NCBI GenBank assembly: GCA_903871935.1
Contig: CAIQIQ010000116.1
Coordinates: 1 to 46,078 of the forward strand
Direction of reading: 5' to 3'
Source of the DNA: an uncultured Phycisphaerales bacterium
GTDB lineage: Bacteria; Planctomycetota; Phycisphaerae; Tepidisphaerales; Tepidisphaeraceae
Length of the DNA stretch: 46,078 nucleotides
Under the pieces are notes generated by a model, which did no database searches, was not told the origin of the DNA, and worked only from the letters and a program-made list of their open reading frames with translations. Of this stretch, positions 1 through 7,836 are shown in pieces (within the stretch, counting starts at the first letter, position 1; each line of letters opens with the position of its first letter). The translations under genes and the position numbers were made by a program.

Positions 1-160
1 ATCATGTCGTTCATGATACCCGCAGTTGCCTGATTACGAAGGGGAGTGGGGGAGGCGAATAGCGAAGGGCGGAGGTCGAAGAGCGGAGAGCAGAGTTCAG
101 ACTGAGGGATGCGATGACGCGGGGACGGAGGCGATGGTTCTGCTACGATATGGTGCGATC

Positions 161-439
161 ATGACCACGATACAAACCCATGCTTACGTTGGTACTGACG
201 GAGTGCTGACCTTGCGGTTGCCCGTGAATCAGCGGGAGCAGCAGGTTCAGGTCGTTGTGGTGGTTCAATCTGAAGCAGCCGAGGATGTGGTGCCAGTGGG
301 ATGGGATCGAGAACTACTGGATCGATTATCGGCCGCTGGGGCGCGGCTGCCACGCAAGGTCGATTGGAGCCATTCAATCCCGCCAGTACATACCGTTGGG
401 CTTCCTGCGTCTCAAACGCTGGTTGATGACCGGCGATGA
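161..439 (+). CDS. Small hypothetical protein, possible antitoxin-type
   Basis: A 92-residue reading frame from the ATG at 161. The N-terminal part (MTTIQTHAYVGTDGVLTLRL, then a Val-rich strand QVQVVVVVQ) resembles the beta-strand opening of small antitoxin-like proteins that often precede PIN or RelE toxins in planctomycetes and cyanobacteria. The C-terminal half does not look like the usual tail of such proteins, so a frameshift near 290-330 is possible. No convincing ribosome-binding site precedes the ATG. It lies 46 bases before the VapB-like gene, in a neighbourhood of broken toxin-antitoxin genes. The function is not established and it may be a remnant. Confidence 0.4.
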   Translation: MTTIQTHAYVGTDGVLTLRLPVNQREQQVQVVVVVQSEAAEDVVPVGWDRELLDRLSAAGARLPRKVDWSHSIPPVHTVGLPASQTLVDDRR

Positions 440-471
440 GGAGTCAGGTATACCTGCTTCCTGCAGTCTGC

Positions 472-477
472 TATAAT
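472..477 (+). promoter_or_regulatory. Possible -10 box for the vapBC pair
   Basis: A perfect TATAAT lies nine bases before the ATG of the antitoxin gene at 486. That spacing would give an almost leaderless transcript. No clear -35 element is visible at 16-18 bases upstream, so this is a weak call from sequence alone. Confidence 0.3.
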
Positions 478-485
478 CCGTGAAT

Positions 486-704
486 ATGACACGCAGGATC
501 TCGGCCATCTATGAGAACGGCGCCTTTCGGCCGACCGAGTCGATCGAAGGCATGCCCGAACATATGCCCGTGCGGCTTACGATTGAGGATGGTAGATCGC
601 CTATGTCGCTGCGCGACCGGGCTTTGGCGTTACAGAGCCAGTTTACCAGTCGTCCCTACGATGGCAGCGAGGTTCTGGACCAGCGACGGGAATCAGACCG
701 ATGA
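486..704 (+). CDS. VapB-like antitoxin (AF2212/DUF104-like)
   Basis: A 72-residue protein opening MTRRISAIYENGAFRPTESI, followed by a PVRLTIED strand. This matches the short antitoxin family whose members begin with an I.AIYE.G.FRP motif and fold as a small beta domain before a toxin-binding tail. The ATG at 486 is used here; a GTG at 480 is in frame. Its stop codon overlaps the start of the following PIN-domain toxin (ATGA at 701-704), the usual translational coupling of vapBC operons. In this family the antitoxin binds and inhibits the toxin and represses its own promoter. Because the adjacent toxin is interrupted, the pair is probably no longer functional. Confidence 0.7.
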   Translation: MTRRISAIYENGAFRPTESIEGMPEHMPVRLTIEDGRSPMSLRDRALALQSQFTSRPYDGSEVLDQRRESDR

Positions 705-1123
705 CTCTGTACCTGGATTCGTCGGTGCTTGTAGCTGCCTTTTCGCCTGAATCATTCAGCCGACGTGCGTTGAACATCCTGAGCTTGTCGCCGCAAGTGA
801 TTATCAGCGAACTCACCGTTACCGAGCCCCGGGTATCGCTGATTCGAAAACGCAAACGCGGCGCCATGCCCGGCGTCGAGGTCGCGGCCGCTCTGTGAGC
901 ACTCGCCGCTGCCATTGACGACGGCACTTTGAGCGTTGCGCCATTGCCAGTCGCAGCATTCCGCGAAGCCGAGGCAATCGCCGACCGGGTGTCGGCGCCG
1001 GTGCGGGCGATGGACGCGTTGCATGTGGCAATGGCGGCTGCTCTCGGCGCCGAACTGGCGACGTTCGATGGTGGTCAGGCTCTGGCCGCGCGTGCGGAGG
1101 GAATCACGACGGTTTCGGAATGA
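701..1123 (+). pseudogene. VapC-type PIN toxin interrupted by in-frame TGA
   Basis: Read through one in-frame TGA at 896-898, this is a 140-codon PIN-domain ribonuclease of normal VapC length. The first acidic residue is in MTLYLDSSVLVAAF, the conserved Glu in ISELTVTEPRVSL, and the C-terminal acidic cluster in AMDALHVAMAAALGAELATF. The TGA lies between codons for AAL and ALAAAIDDGTL with no change of frame, so a single substitution (for example CGA to TGA) explains it. TGA is the ordinary stop elsewhere in the window, so recoding is unlikely. The first 65 codons alone would lack half of the active-site acids. The start overlaps the antitoxin stop. An assembly error of one base cannot be excluded. 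Confidence 0.75.
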
Positions 1124-1140
1124 GAACAATCCGCCATCCG

Positions 1141-1290
1141 CTCTTGCATGCACAATCCGCAATCCGAAATCCGCCGTCCGATATTCCGTTGGACGGTAGC
1201 CAATAGCGGAGAGCGGACATCGCAAAGCGGATATGGAGGACCTCACAGCCGCAATCCGCCGTCCGCAATCCGATATTCCGTTGGTTGTCG
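1141..1290 (+). repeat. Degenerate CCG/AATCCG short repeats in a gene-free spacer
   Basis: The gene-free stretch 1124-1532 holds imperfect copies of the phrase AATCCGCCGTCCG (1168-1180 and 1253-1265) and of CCGATATTCCGTTGG (1178-1192 and 1270-1284), interspersed with AATCCGAA/AATCCGCA hexamer runs. Purine-rich versions of the same vocabulary (AGCGGAGAGC) occur near 80-95 and 1205-1215. This looks like decayed simple-sequence or small interspersed repeat DNA, not coding sequence. I see no gene, RNA or clear terminator here. Confidence 0.5.
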
Positions 1291-1532
1291 TTGCTGCGCA
1301 GGTGGCCGGGGGGTGGGGCGGCATGCTTATTCGGTCGGCTGCGCCGGCGAGATCTCACGCCGGATCGCTTCGCCAGCAACCTTGAATGAGCCCCGAAATC
1401 GCTGCAAATAGCGGTCGGTCGACAAGCTCAACTTTATCTCATCGTAACTATTTTATCTGTAGAGAGTTACAGCTATCTCAAACCATTTCAAAAATCCAGA
1501 AAACCATGGGGAAGAGCCTGGATAGTGGAGAT

Positions 1533-1748
1533 ATGTATCAAGTGCAACGCGGTGAGAACATGTATGTGTACAAGTCCGTCCGCCAGGCTGGTGGACGCGT
1601 CTGGCATCGCTATGTCGGCGCCGGCGAAAGCGCATGTACATCCGCGGCCAGGAAAACCTTCACTGCATTGAAGGGAAGTAGATCAGCTTTCCTTCTCCAG
1701 AACCCACAGATCCGACTTCTTCGCAGGTGCAACATTGAGGACCATTGA
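1533..1748 (+). CDS. Small hypothetical protein, possibly truncated
   Basis: A 71-residue frame. The ATG at 1533 is chosen because GGAG stands six bases before it; the frame is open further upstream to 1386 without a better start. The first 35 residues (MYQVQRGENMYVYKSVRQAG, then RVWHRYVGAGES) resemble the opening of small planctomycete and cyanobacterial proteins of the YLYESVR..R..YVG type, sometimes found as leaders of larger proteins. The remainder is basic and shows no recognised motif, so the original tail may have been lost by frameshift. The function is unknown. Confidence 0.4.
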   Translation: MYQVQRGENMYVYKSVRQAGGRVWHRYVGAGESACTSAARKTFTALKGSRSAFLLQNPQIRLLRRCNIEDH

Positions 1749-1900
1749 TCTCTCTCCTGTGTATGGATAAGTACGATCCTACCACACAGACTCCAGCGAT
1801 CGCACAGATTGGCAGCGCTCCCCGTGGCACAACTACCCTATCGCAGTAAAGATGCGCGCCTCCCGTCTGCCCGTCGTGCCTTGAAAGTCCATAACACGCT

Positions 1901-3085
1901 CTAGGCGCACCGCTCCACGACCACAGCAATGCCCTGGCCGCCGCCGACACAAAGCGTGGCCAGCCCATAGCGCAACTGCCGGGCCGCCAGAACATGCAGC
2001 AGCGTAACCAGGATCCGGGCACCGCTGGCGCCAACCGGATGTCCCAGGGCAATCGCGCCGCCGTTCAGATTGACCTTGTCGTGATCCAGCCCGAGCTGCT
2101 GAATCACAGCCAGCACCTGGGCCGCAAATGCCTCGTTCACCTCCACAGCATCCAGCGCCGCCAGCGTGATCCCGGCCTTGGCCAGGGCCGCTTGGGTAGC
2201 TGGCACCGGGCCGCAGCCCATGCGGGCCGGTTCAACGCCGGCACTGGCCCAGCTCAAGACCCGCGCCAGCGGCCGAAGCCCGCGTCGTTGTGCTTCGGCG
2301 GCAGACATCATGACCAGTGCGGCCGCGCCGTCATTGAGCGTGGAGGCATTGCCGGCCGTCACCGTACCATCGGATCTAAAAGCCGGTTTCAGGGCAGTCA
2401 GCAACTCCAGCGTCGTCTCTGGCCTTGGGCCCTCGTCCGCGACAAACATTTGCGGCGGGCCCTTGCGCTGCGGGACCGGTATGCCGACGATTTCCGCGGC
2501 CAGGTTGCCCCCCTGCATCGCCGCTGCGGCCCTCTGCTGCGACATCGCGGCAAATTCATCCTGCTGCCGGCGGCTGATTTTGAATTCTGCCGCCAGGTTC
2601 TCCGCGGTCTGGGCCATATGGTAGTTCTCGGATGGATCCACCAGAGCGTCGCGGAGGATAGAGTCGAGCAATTGGTCATCGCCCAGGCGATAGCCCCAGC
2701 GCGCCTTCGGCAGCAGATATGGCGCACAGCTCATGCTCTCCATGCCGCCGGCAACCACGATTTCACTCTCGCCTGCCGCCACGGCAAGTGCCCCCAGGGT
2801 GACGGCTTTCAATCCCGAGCCGCACACTTTGTTGACCGTGTACGCTGGCACGCTACATGGAATCCCCGCCTTCAGCAGCACCTGACGGGCAGGGCTCGGC
2901 CCGGCCCCGGCCTGGAGCACCTGCCCCATGATCACTTCGCTCACATCAGGCGGTGCTATCGCCGCCCGTCTCAGGGCGTCCCGCACTGCCGTGGTGCCCA
3001 ATTCGACCGCAGACATGCTCGCCAGGGCTCCATTGAACCTGCCGATGGCGGTTCGTACGGCGCTGACAATGACGACCTCACGCAT
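1901..3085 (-). CDS. Acetyl-CoA acetyltransferase (thiolase)
   Basis: A 394-residue thiolase of standard length. The acyl-accepting cysteine is Cys88 in KVCGSG, the catalytic histidine His349 in [10 protein letters not shown], and the second cysteine Cys379 in CVGGGQG; NEAFAAQ precedes the histidine motif. It cleaves 3-oxoacyl-CoA with CoA to give acetyl-CoA and a shortened acyl-CoA, or runs in reverse. The start at 3085 follows AGGAGGAG by six bases. It is the last gene of a five-gene minus-strand operon, 15 bases after the CoA-transferase B stop. The chain length handled cannot be read from the sequence, but acetoacetyl-CoA or another short 3-oxoacyl-CoA fits the neighbours. Confidence 0.93.
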   Translation of the reverse strand: MREVVIVSAVRTAIGRFNGALASMSAVELGTTAVRDALRRAAIAPPDVSEVIMGQVLQAGAGPSPARQVLLKAGIPCSVPAYTVNKVCGSGLKAVTLGALAVAAGESEIVVAGGMESMSCAPYLLPKARWGYRLGDDQLLDSILRDALVDPSENYHMAQTAENLAAEFKISRRQQDEFAAMSQQRAAAAMQGGNLAAEIVGIPVPQRKGPPQMFVADEGPRPETTLELLTALKPAFRSDGTVTAGNASTLNDGAAALVMMSAAEAQRRGLRPLARVLSWASAGVEPARMGCGPVPATQAALAKAGITLAALDAVEVNEAFAAQVLAVIQQLGLDHDKVNLNGGAIALGHPVGASGARILVTLLHVLAARQLRYGLATLCVGGGQGIAVVVERCA

Positions 3086-3100
3086 GGTAATCTCCTCCTG

Positions 3101-3868
3101 CTACCGCCCGATCAGATACCGGTAGGGATCGACCTGTTCGCGCAGAACCTGCAATTCCGCCTCCTGCGGCCTCTGCGTCTCCCGGATTTCCGGCACGCAG
3201 AGAATCTCGAACCCGGTGTTCTCCTGAACCTTCTCAAATGTCACGCCCGGGTGCAGGCTTTCCACCTGCATACGCTTCGACTGCTGGTGATACCCCATCA
3301 CGGCCAGGTCGGTGATGACCTTGTAAGGTCCCCCGCCAGCCGGCAGACCGGCCGCTTCCCGCGCTCCCGGGCCGGTGAGGTACCCGGGCGTGGTCAGAAA
3401 ATCCAGTGTAGTCACGAAGCGTCGCCTGTCATGCTGCGTAATGACCATGGTTCTCCAGCAGAAACTGGCAAAATCATTGGCGCCCCCACTGCCCGGGAAG
3501 CGAACCTTGGGCCGCCGGTAATCGCCGGCCACGGTGGAATTCAGATTGCCGTACGCATCGATCTGCGCGCCGCCGAGGAAGGTGTAGTCGACCATGCCAC
3601 GCTGGCAGGCGTCCATCACCTCGCACATGCTGGTGGCTTGCAGCGCTTTCCAGGTGGTGCGGGAATCACCCACCGAGATCGGCATGGAGGGCAGCAGCGG
3701 GGCGACACCGCCCCCCTCAAAGATAACCACCAGCTCAGGGGCATAGAGTTTCTGCGCCAGCATGGCGGCGGCACACGGAGCTCCCGTGCCCACGCCGACC
3801 GTTGCGCCATTCTCCAGCAGCCGAGCTGCCACGCAGATCATCAGTTCGATGGCGTTGTAGTTTTCCAT
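3101..3868 (-). CDS. CoA-transferase subunit B (glutaconate CoA-transferase type)
   Basis: A 255-residue protein of the GctB-like branch of family I CoA-transferases. The ATG at 3868 (MENYNAIELM) is five bases after the stop of subunit A; a longer open frame reaches 3943 but overlaps subunit A and looks spurious. Features seen are a glycine-rich turn GVGTG near residues 25-29, Glu51 in LVVIFEGG, which is the best candidate for the catalytic glutamate that forms the enzyme-CoA thioester in this family, and DYTFLGGAQIDAYGNLNST, typical of the beta subunit. With subunit A it would move CoA between short carboxylic acids. IpdB-like and GctB-like enzymes share this fold, so the substrate is open. 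Confidence 0.85.
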   Translation of the reverse strand: MENYNAIELMICVAARLLENGATVGVGTGAPCAAAMLAQKLYAPELVVIFEGGGVAPLLPSMPISVGDSRTTWKALQATSMCEVMDACQRGMVDYTFLGGAQIDAYGNLNSTVAGDYRRPKVRFPGSGGANDFASFCWRTMVITQHDRRRFVTTLDFLTTPGYLTGPGAREAAGLPAGGGPYKVITDLAVMGYHQQSKRMQVESLHPGVTFEKVQENTGFEILCVPEIRETQRPQEAELQVLREQVDPYRYLIGR

Positions 3869-3873
3869 AGGTC

Positions 3874-4881
3874 TTATTCGCCCTCTCCAGGCACCATCAG
3901 TTCGATGGCCTGCAGCTTCTGCATGCGTGCCATCCCTCCGCATAGCCGCAGATACTCTTCAAAGTCCGCAACACCATAGATGTACTTCTGGAGAAACGCC
4001 GCAAAAGCCTGCTCATCCTTCTCCGCCTGAAGCCATAGCCGCAGATGCTCCTCATCCGAAAAGTACTCACCCGCCATGTTGCCCGGATACGATCCGAACG
4101 GTACCTCGCAAACCGCGTCAACGCAGAAACCCGGGATCACGGTCAAATGCGGCGCACTACGGATCTCATCATTACTGATCAGGCGTTCTGTCGTAATAAT
4201 AACCCGCTTGGCAGCACGGGCGACCTCATAATCGGCGATGGTAACGCCGCGGATCCGGCAGTTGCCGTACACATCGGCCTCATGCACATGGATCAACGCG
4301 ACGTCCGGATACAGCGCCGGCAGGGCCGCGACTTTCTTGCCGGTAAACGGGCACTGAACGGTCCTTGCGGCACTTTTCTCAAACGTGTCCGTACCCAGCA
4401 TGCTGCGCACCGGAAGGTAGGGAACGCCCATCATCGCCGCCCGAAAGCGGCAGGCCAGCGCGTAGTTAGACCATTCACACACCTGGACCTGTCCGCTCTC
4501 CATGACCCGCCGGGCATGCGGCGACAGCCCGCGCGCCTCCAGCCCCACAATGTACGAAATGTCCACCCGCGCCAGCAGCCGTTCGCCATCCATATTCCCG
4601 GCCGCCATGATCTGGAAATCGTGCGTCGTGGTATGACCGGCGAACCCGAGGTCCCGCTTCCGTTGCCGCAGCACTTCATGCAGTAGCGCTGTGGCAATCC
4701 GATTGGTACCGAAACCGCCGGAGGCGAGGTAATCGCCATCCTTAACCAATGTGGCCACGGCCTGCTTCACCGTCATCAGTTTGTTGGTCTGCGCCCGCGA
4801 TTTGGTCCGAAAAAAAGCCCGGGCCGCATCGGGATCGGGATCCATGAACAACGGACCTGTTCCAACCTTCAGTTCACTCAT
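3874..4881 (-). CDS. CoA-transferase subunit A (glutaconate CoA-transferase type)
   Basis: A 335-residue alpha subunit. After about 35 residues comes MTVKQAVATLVKDGDYLASGGFG, the standard N-terminal block of GctA/IpdA-like subunits, then LGFAGHTTTHDF and PDVALIHVHEADVYGNCRI, the latter typical of family I CoA-transferases. The leader before the family start is somewhat long. The start codon overlaps the stop of the upstream dehydrogenase (ATGA at 4878-4881), and subunit B follows after five bases, so the two subunits should be made together in equal amounts. The catalytic glutamate is expected in subunit B; subunit A contributes CoA binding. Confidence 0.87.
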   Translation of the reverse strand: MSELKVGTGPLFMDPDPDAARAFFRTKSRAQTNKLMTVKQAVATLVKDGDYLASGGFGTNRIATALLHEVLRQRKRDLGFAGHTTTHDFQIMAAGNMDGERLLARVDISYIVGLEARGLSPHARRVMESGQVQVCEWSNYALACRFRAAMMGVPYLPVRSMLGTDTFEKSAARTVQCPFTGKKVAALPALYPDVALIHVHEADVYGNCRIRGVTIADYEVARAAKRVIITTERLISNDEIRSAPHLTVIPGFCVDAVCEVPFGSYPGNMAGEYFSDEEHLRLWLQAEKDEQAFAAFLQKYIYGVADFEEYLRLCGGMARMQKLQAIELMVPGEGE

Positions 4882-5843
4882 AGTCTTTCGATGCCTCCGT
4901 TCTCGCGCAGAACCTTCAGAAAGCCCGGCAGCACCGCATCCCGCACGGCGAAAATGCGTTCGCGTTCGCCCTTCGGGTAGCGATAAAAGCCTGCCCCGGT
5001 CTTGGTGCCCAGTTTCCCCTGCCGCACCAGCCGCTCAAGGCTCCCCGGCGGCCGGCGCGCAGCACTCAGTGTCGGGAAAAGATAACTGCTGATGGCGGCA
5101 AAGACATCCAGCCCGCCGAGGTCCGCGGTTCGCAACGGCCCCAGCAGTGCATACCGCAGCCCCGGCCCCGCCGTCATCGCGGCGTCAATGTCCTGTGCCG
5201 TGGCAATGCCCTCCTCCAGCAGATGCAGCGCTTCCCGCAGCACCGCAAACTGCAGGCGGTTTGCCACAAACCCCGGAACGTCATGCCGGACCAGGATCGG
5301 CCGCTTCCCCATGCGTCGGCACACCCCCATTAGCAGGTCGACCGTCCGCTTCGCCGTATCCTTGCCCTGTGTGACTTCCACCAGCGGGATCAGATGCGGG
5401 GGGTTCCAGAAGTGCATCCCGGCCACCAGTTCCGGCCGCCGGGTCACCGCCGCCATCTTGCCGATCGAAAGCCCGGAGGTATTTGAAACCAGCACCGCCC
5501 CGTTCGGGCAGCAGGCGTCAAAGCGGTGGAACATCTGCCGCTTCAGCAGCAGATTTTCAGCAATCGCCTCCACCAACAACTGAACCCCGTCACAGGCCTC
5601 CTCCAGCACCGTCGTCGTGCCGATGCGCTTCAGCGCCGCTGCCGATCCTTTTGCACTGATCAAACCGGCCTTGACCAGCGCCCCCTGTGCACTCTCTGCC
5701 AGCTTCATGCCGCGCGCCAGCAGCTCAGGGCTCATGTCCAGCAGGCGCACCCGGCAGCCGGCCCGGGCAAATTCCCCCGCAATTCCGGCACCCATCGTCC
5801 CGGCGCCGATCACTGCCACACATTTGACGTCCGCTGGCTCCAT
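4878..5843 (-). CDS. 3-hydroxyacyl-CoA dehydrogenase, single-domain
   Basis: A 321-residue NAD-dependent dehydrogenase. Residues 13-22 are the Rossmann motif GAGTMGAGIA. The catalytic His144 lies in MHFWNPPHLIPLVEV with its partner glutamate near 156, and NTSGLS at 121-126 is the family substrate-side motif. The C-terminal helical dimerisation domain includes DVPGFVANRLQ. The ATG at 5843 is chosen because AAGGAGTGA stands just before it; a GTG at 5867 and an ATG at 5864 are in frame upstream and overlap the SDR stop. It would oxidise a 3-hydroxyacyl-CoA to the 3-oxo form for the thiolase two genes on. L-carnitine dehydrogenase belongs to the same superfamily and is an alternative. Confidence 0.88.
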   Translation of the reverse strand: MEPADVKCVAVIGAGTMGAGIAGEFARAGCRVRLLDMSPELLARGMKLAESAQGALVKAGLISAKGSAAALKRIGTTTVLEEACDGVQLLVEAIAENLLLKRQMFHRFDACCPNGAVLVSNTSGLSIGKMAAVTRRPELVAGMHFWNPPHLIPLVEVTQGKDTAKRTVDLLMGVCRRMGKRPILVRHDVPGFVANRLQFAVLREALHLLEEGIATAQDIDAAMTAGPGLRYALLGPLRTADLGGLDVFAAISSYLFPTLSAARRPPGSLERLVRQGKLGTKTGAGFYRYPKGERERIFAVRDAVLPGFLKVLRENGGIERL

Positions 5844-5863
5844 GACAGTCACTCCTTTGCACA

Positions 5864-6634
5864 TCACACCGCGGTCCAGCCGCCATCCACCAGCAGCGTA
5901 TGCCCTGTCACCAGGTCCGCCGACGCACTGGCCAGGAACACCACGGCCCCGACGACATCCTCCGCCTTCCCCACCCGGCCCAGAGGAATTCGTCTAAGCA
6001 GATCCTCGCGGAGCACGGGGTCGTCGAACGTCGGCTGGGTCAGGGCAGTCAGGATGAACGTCGGTCCAATTGCGTTGACATTGATGTGGTACTTCGCCCA
6101 TTCCAGCGCCAGGACGCGTGTCAGGTTCACGATGCCCGCCTTGCTGGAGCAGTAGGCCGCCCGCTTGTAGTAGCCCACCACCCCCATTTGGGATGCGATA
6201 TTGATGATCTTGCCGCCGCCGCTGCGGATCATCTCGCGCGCTACCCGTTGCGAGAGGAAGAAGGTCCCCTTCATATTCACGCCATGGACGATATCCCAGT
6301 CCGCCTCGGTCACCTCCAGCGCATCCTTGGGGACATTGACCCCGGCGTTGTTCACCAGGATGTCGATGCGTCCCATCGTCGCGATCGCCCGGCCGACCAG
6401 CTCATTGATGCTGGCCATGTCCGGCAGCGTCAGGGGCAAAGGGACAGCACGTTTCCCCGCCGCCTGGATCCTCGCCGCCACCGCTTCCAGGGCCTGCATC
6501 TTGCCCGGTAGCTCCGTCACGATGCAGTCCGCTCCCGCCTCCGCCATGGCGATCGACGTCGCCTCTCCGATCCCCGATCCAGCACCCGTAACCAGAGCGA
6601 CTTTACCGTCCAGACGCATACTCGGCAGTACCAT
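5864..6634 (-). CDS. Short-chain dehydrogenase/reductase (SDR)
   Basis: A 256-residue classical SDR. It has the cofactor motif TGAGSGIG, NNAGVNVP in the core, the catalytic Ser in INIASQMG, and the YCSSK active-site Tyr-Lys pair. The tail HTLLVDGGWT is typical of FabG, gluconate-5-dehydrogenase and 3-hydroxybutyrate dehydrogenase relatives. The ATG at 6634 is preceded by GGAGG at eight bases; the frame remains open to 6700. It is the promoter-proximal gene of the operon and probably oxidises or reduces a hydroxy acid before or after CoA attachment. The exact substrate cannot be assigned from sequence. Confidence 0.87.
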   Translation of the reverse strand: MVLPSMRLDGKVALVTGAGSGIGEATSIAMAEAGADCIVTELPGKMQALEAVAARIQAAGKRAVPLPLTLPDMASINELVGRAIATMGRIDILVNNAGVNVPKDALEVTEADWDIVHGVNMKGTFFLSQRVAREMIRSGGGKIINIASQMGVVGYYKRAAYCSSKAGIVNLTRVLALEWAKYHINVNAIGPTFILTALTQPTFDDPVLREDLLRRIPLGRVGKAEDVVGAVVFLASASADLVTGHTLLVDGGWTAV

Positions 6635-7102
6635 GGCAATGTCCTCCGTAGGCATAAAACAAGAGCCTCGGCATTCTGTGCGGAATACAAGTATAGCCAC
6701 CTGCCGCGAATTGATGTTGCCGCCGCGCCTCCTGGCCTGTACCGGCCCGCTAACAGAGGGACGACGTCTGTATGCCTCAGGCCAGACAGAGATGGCGAGT
6801 GCACATGAGTGGTATCACGGCATGGCATACATGCAGTATCTGGACGAGCGTGGTGCCACCGGCCCGTTGTCGTCGATCTCGCAGAACTCCGGCGAGACGC
6901 GGTCGTGGTTGGCGTATATAGGGTTGCCAAGCGTTCGTCGCAGATCGGGCATCGATGGCTCTGTCTTTGTCGCGGAACACCCTGTCGGTCACGAAGTCGA
7001 GTTGGTCGTAGAGTAGCCATGCTGAGAGTCTTGTCCGTAGCCGTCCGTTCAGCGATGATGGGTCAGCAGCCGCGACCCCATGCGTCCGTTAGGAGCGGAT
7101 CG
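6635..7102 (+). other. Intergenic stretch between the SDR operon and a small membrane protein gene
   Basis: This 468-base stretch separates divergent genes and should contain the promoters for both directions. I could not fix a convincing -35/-10 pair. A plus-strand frame at 6792-7016 (74 codons) and several minus-strand frames are open but show no family resemblance and no ribosome-binding site, so I do not call a gene. Confidence 0.4.
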
Positions 7103-7444
7103 ATGGACGACCGTGATCTCGGACCGTTGGACTACCAGTCAACGCATGCTCAAGGGGCCCAGGGCAAGCCGAGCAACCACACTGTGATTGTATTGATTGT
7201 TCACCTGCTGCTGTTTAGCAGTTGCGTGGTACTTCGGGAAGCGAGCGATACCTCGTTCTCGTTGATCAAATTCATCCTTTGTGGCTTTTTCTGGCCCTTC
7301 GTGCTTACCTTGCCTGTGGTTCTAGTGGTAGAAGTGGTCCAGTTCATCATCCGCCCCCGCGTATCATTCTTCCTGCTGATGCTGGGTCATGGGGGCTGCG
7401 TTCTGTACACCATCTGGAACGCTGTAGAGGCACACGGGTACTAG
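7103..7444 (+). CDS. Small integral membrane protein, unknown function
   Basis: A 113-residue protein. The ATG at 7103 follows AGGAG by seven bases; the frame is open further upstream but those codons look random. After a polar N-terminus of about 30 residues come three hydrophobic segments: HTVIVLIVHLLLFSSCVVL, then LIKFILCGFFWPFVLTLPVV running into LVVEVVQFII, and FFLLMLGHGGCVLYTIW. It resembles the short orphan membrane proteins common in planctomycete genomes. No partner is evident; the next gene is the giant protein 392 bases away. Confidence 0.6.
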   Translation: MDDRDLGPLDYQSTHAQGAQGKPSNHTVIVLIVHLLLFSSCVVLREASDTSFSLIKFILCGFFWPFVLTLPVVLVVEVVQFIIRPRVSFFLLMLGHGGCVLYTIWNAVEAHGY

Positions 7445-7836
7445 CCGTTGAACCGAACAAGCTCCGCCTAAATGCTGGCAGCCCCTGTGGGCTTGTAGCT
7501 GAATACCATCCGCTGCGCCCACTCACTGTTGCTGTACTGACAGTTAACGGCTGGCGATGTCCCTTAGCTACCTATGGACCGACTGAACGCCGCTACACGA
7601 TTACGGCGACGGAAGGGCAGTAGAAAGCAAACAGGCCATCCTATCAGCCTTTGGCACTTTCCAATGGCCTTTAGCCACGTCAAAGGTTGGGGCAAAGAAT
7701 CGGTTGCTTAGTGGTCGCTCACATGCGATCGCAACGGACGTAATACTCGTCGTCGGCCATTGAGATACGTGACCAAGAAGGTAAGCTTCGACTTCGCATC
7801 TATTGTGTGTGCTGGGCTATTGGTGAGGAGAGTCGC
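7445..7836 (+). other. Spacer before the giant gene
   Basis: These 392 bases carry no reading frame with recognisable features on either strand. Codons open on the plus strand between 7445 and 7623 continue a shadow frame of the membrane protein gene. The promoter of the giant gene is expected here, but no clear -35/-10 pair can be picked by eye. Confidence 0.4.

Noticed and set aside
896..898. Selenocysteine or alternative code at the VapC TGA
   Set aside because: VapC proteins have no selenocysteine at this position, no SECIS-like hairpin is evident immediately downstream, and TGA ends several ordinary genes in the window.
1994..3979. A 661-codon open frame opposite the thiolase and CoA-transferase genes
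   Set aside because: The minus-strand proteins have clear catalytic motifs; the plus-strand frame is rich in His, Arg and Gln and has no recognisable domain.
6792..7016. A 74-codon plus-strand frame upstream of the small membrane protein
   Set aside because: No ribosome-binding site, no family resemblance, and overlapping frames on both strands are equally open.
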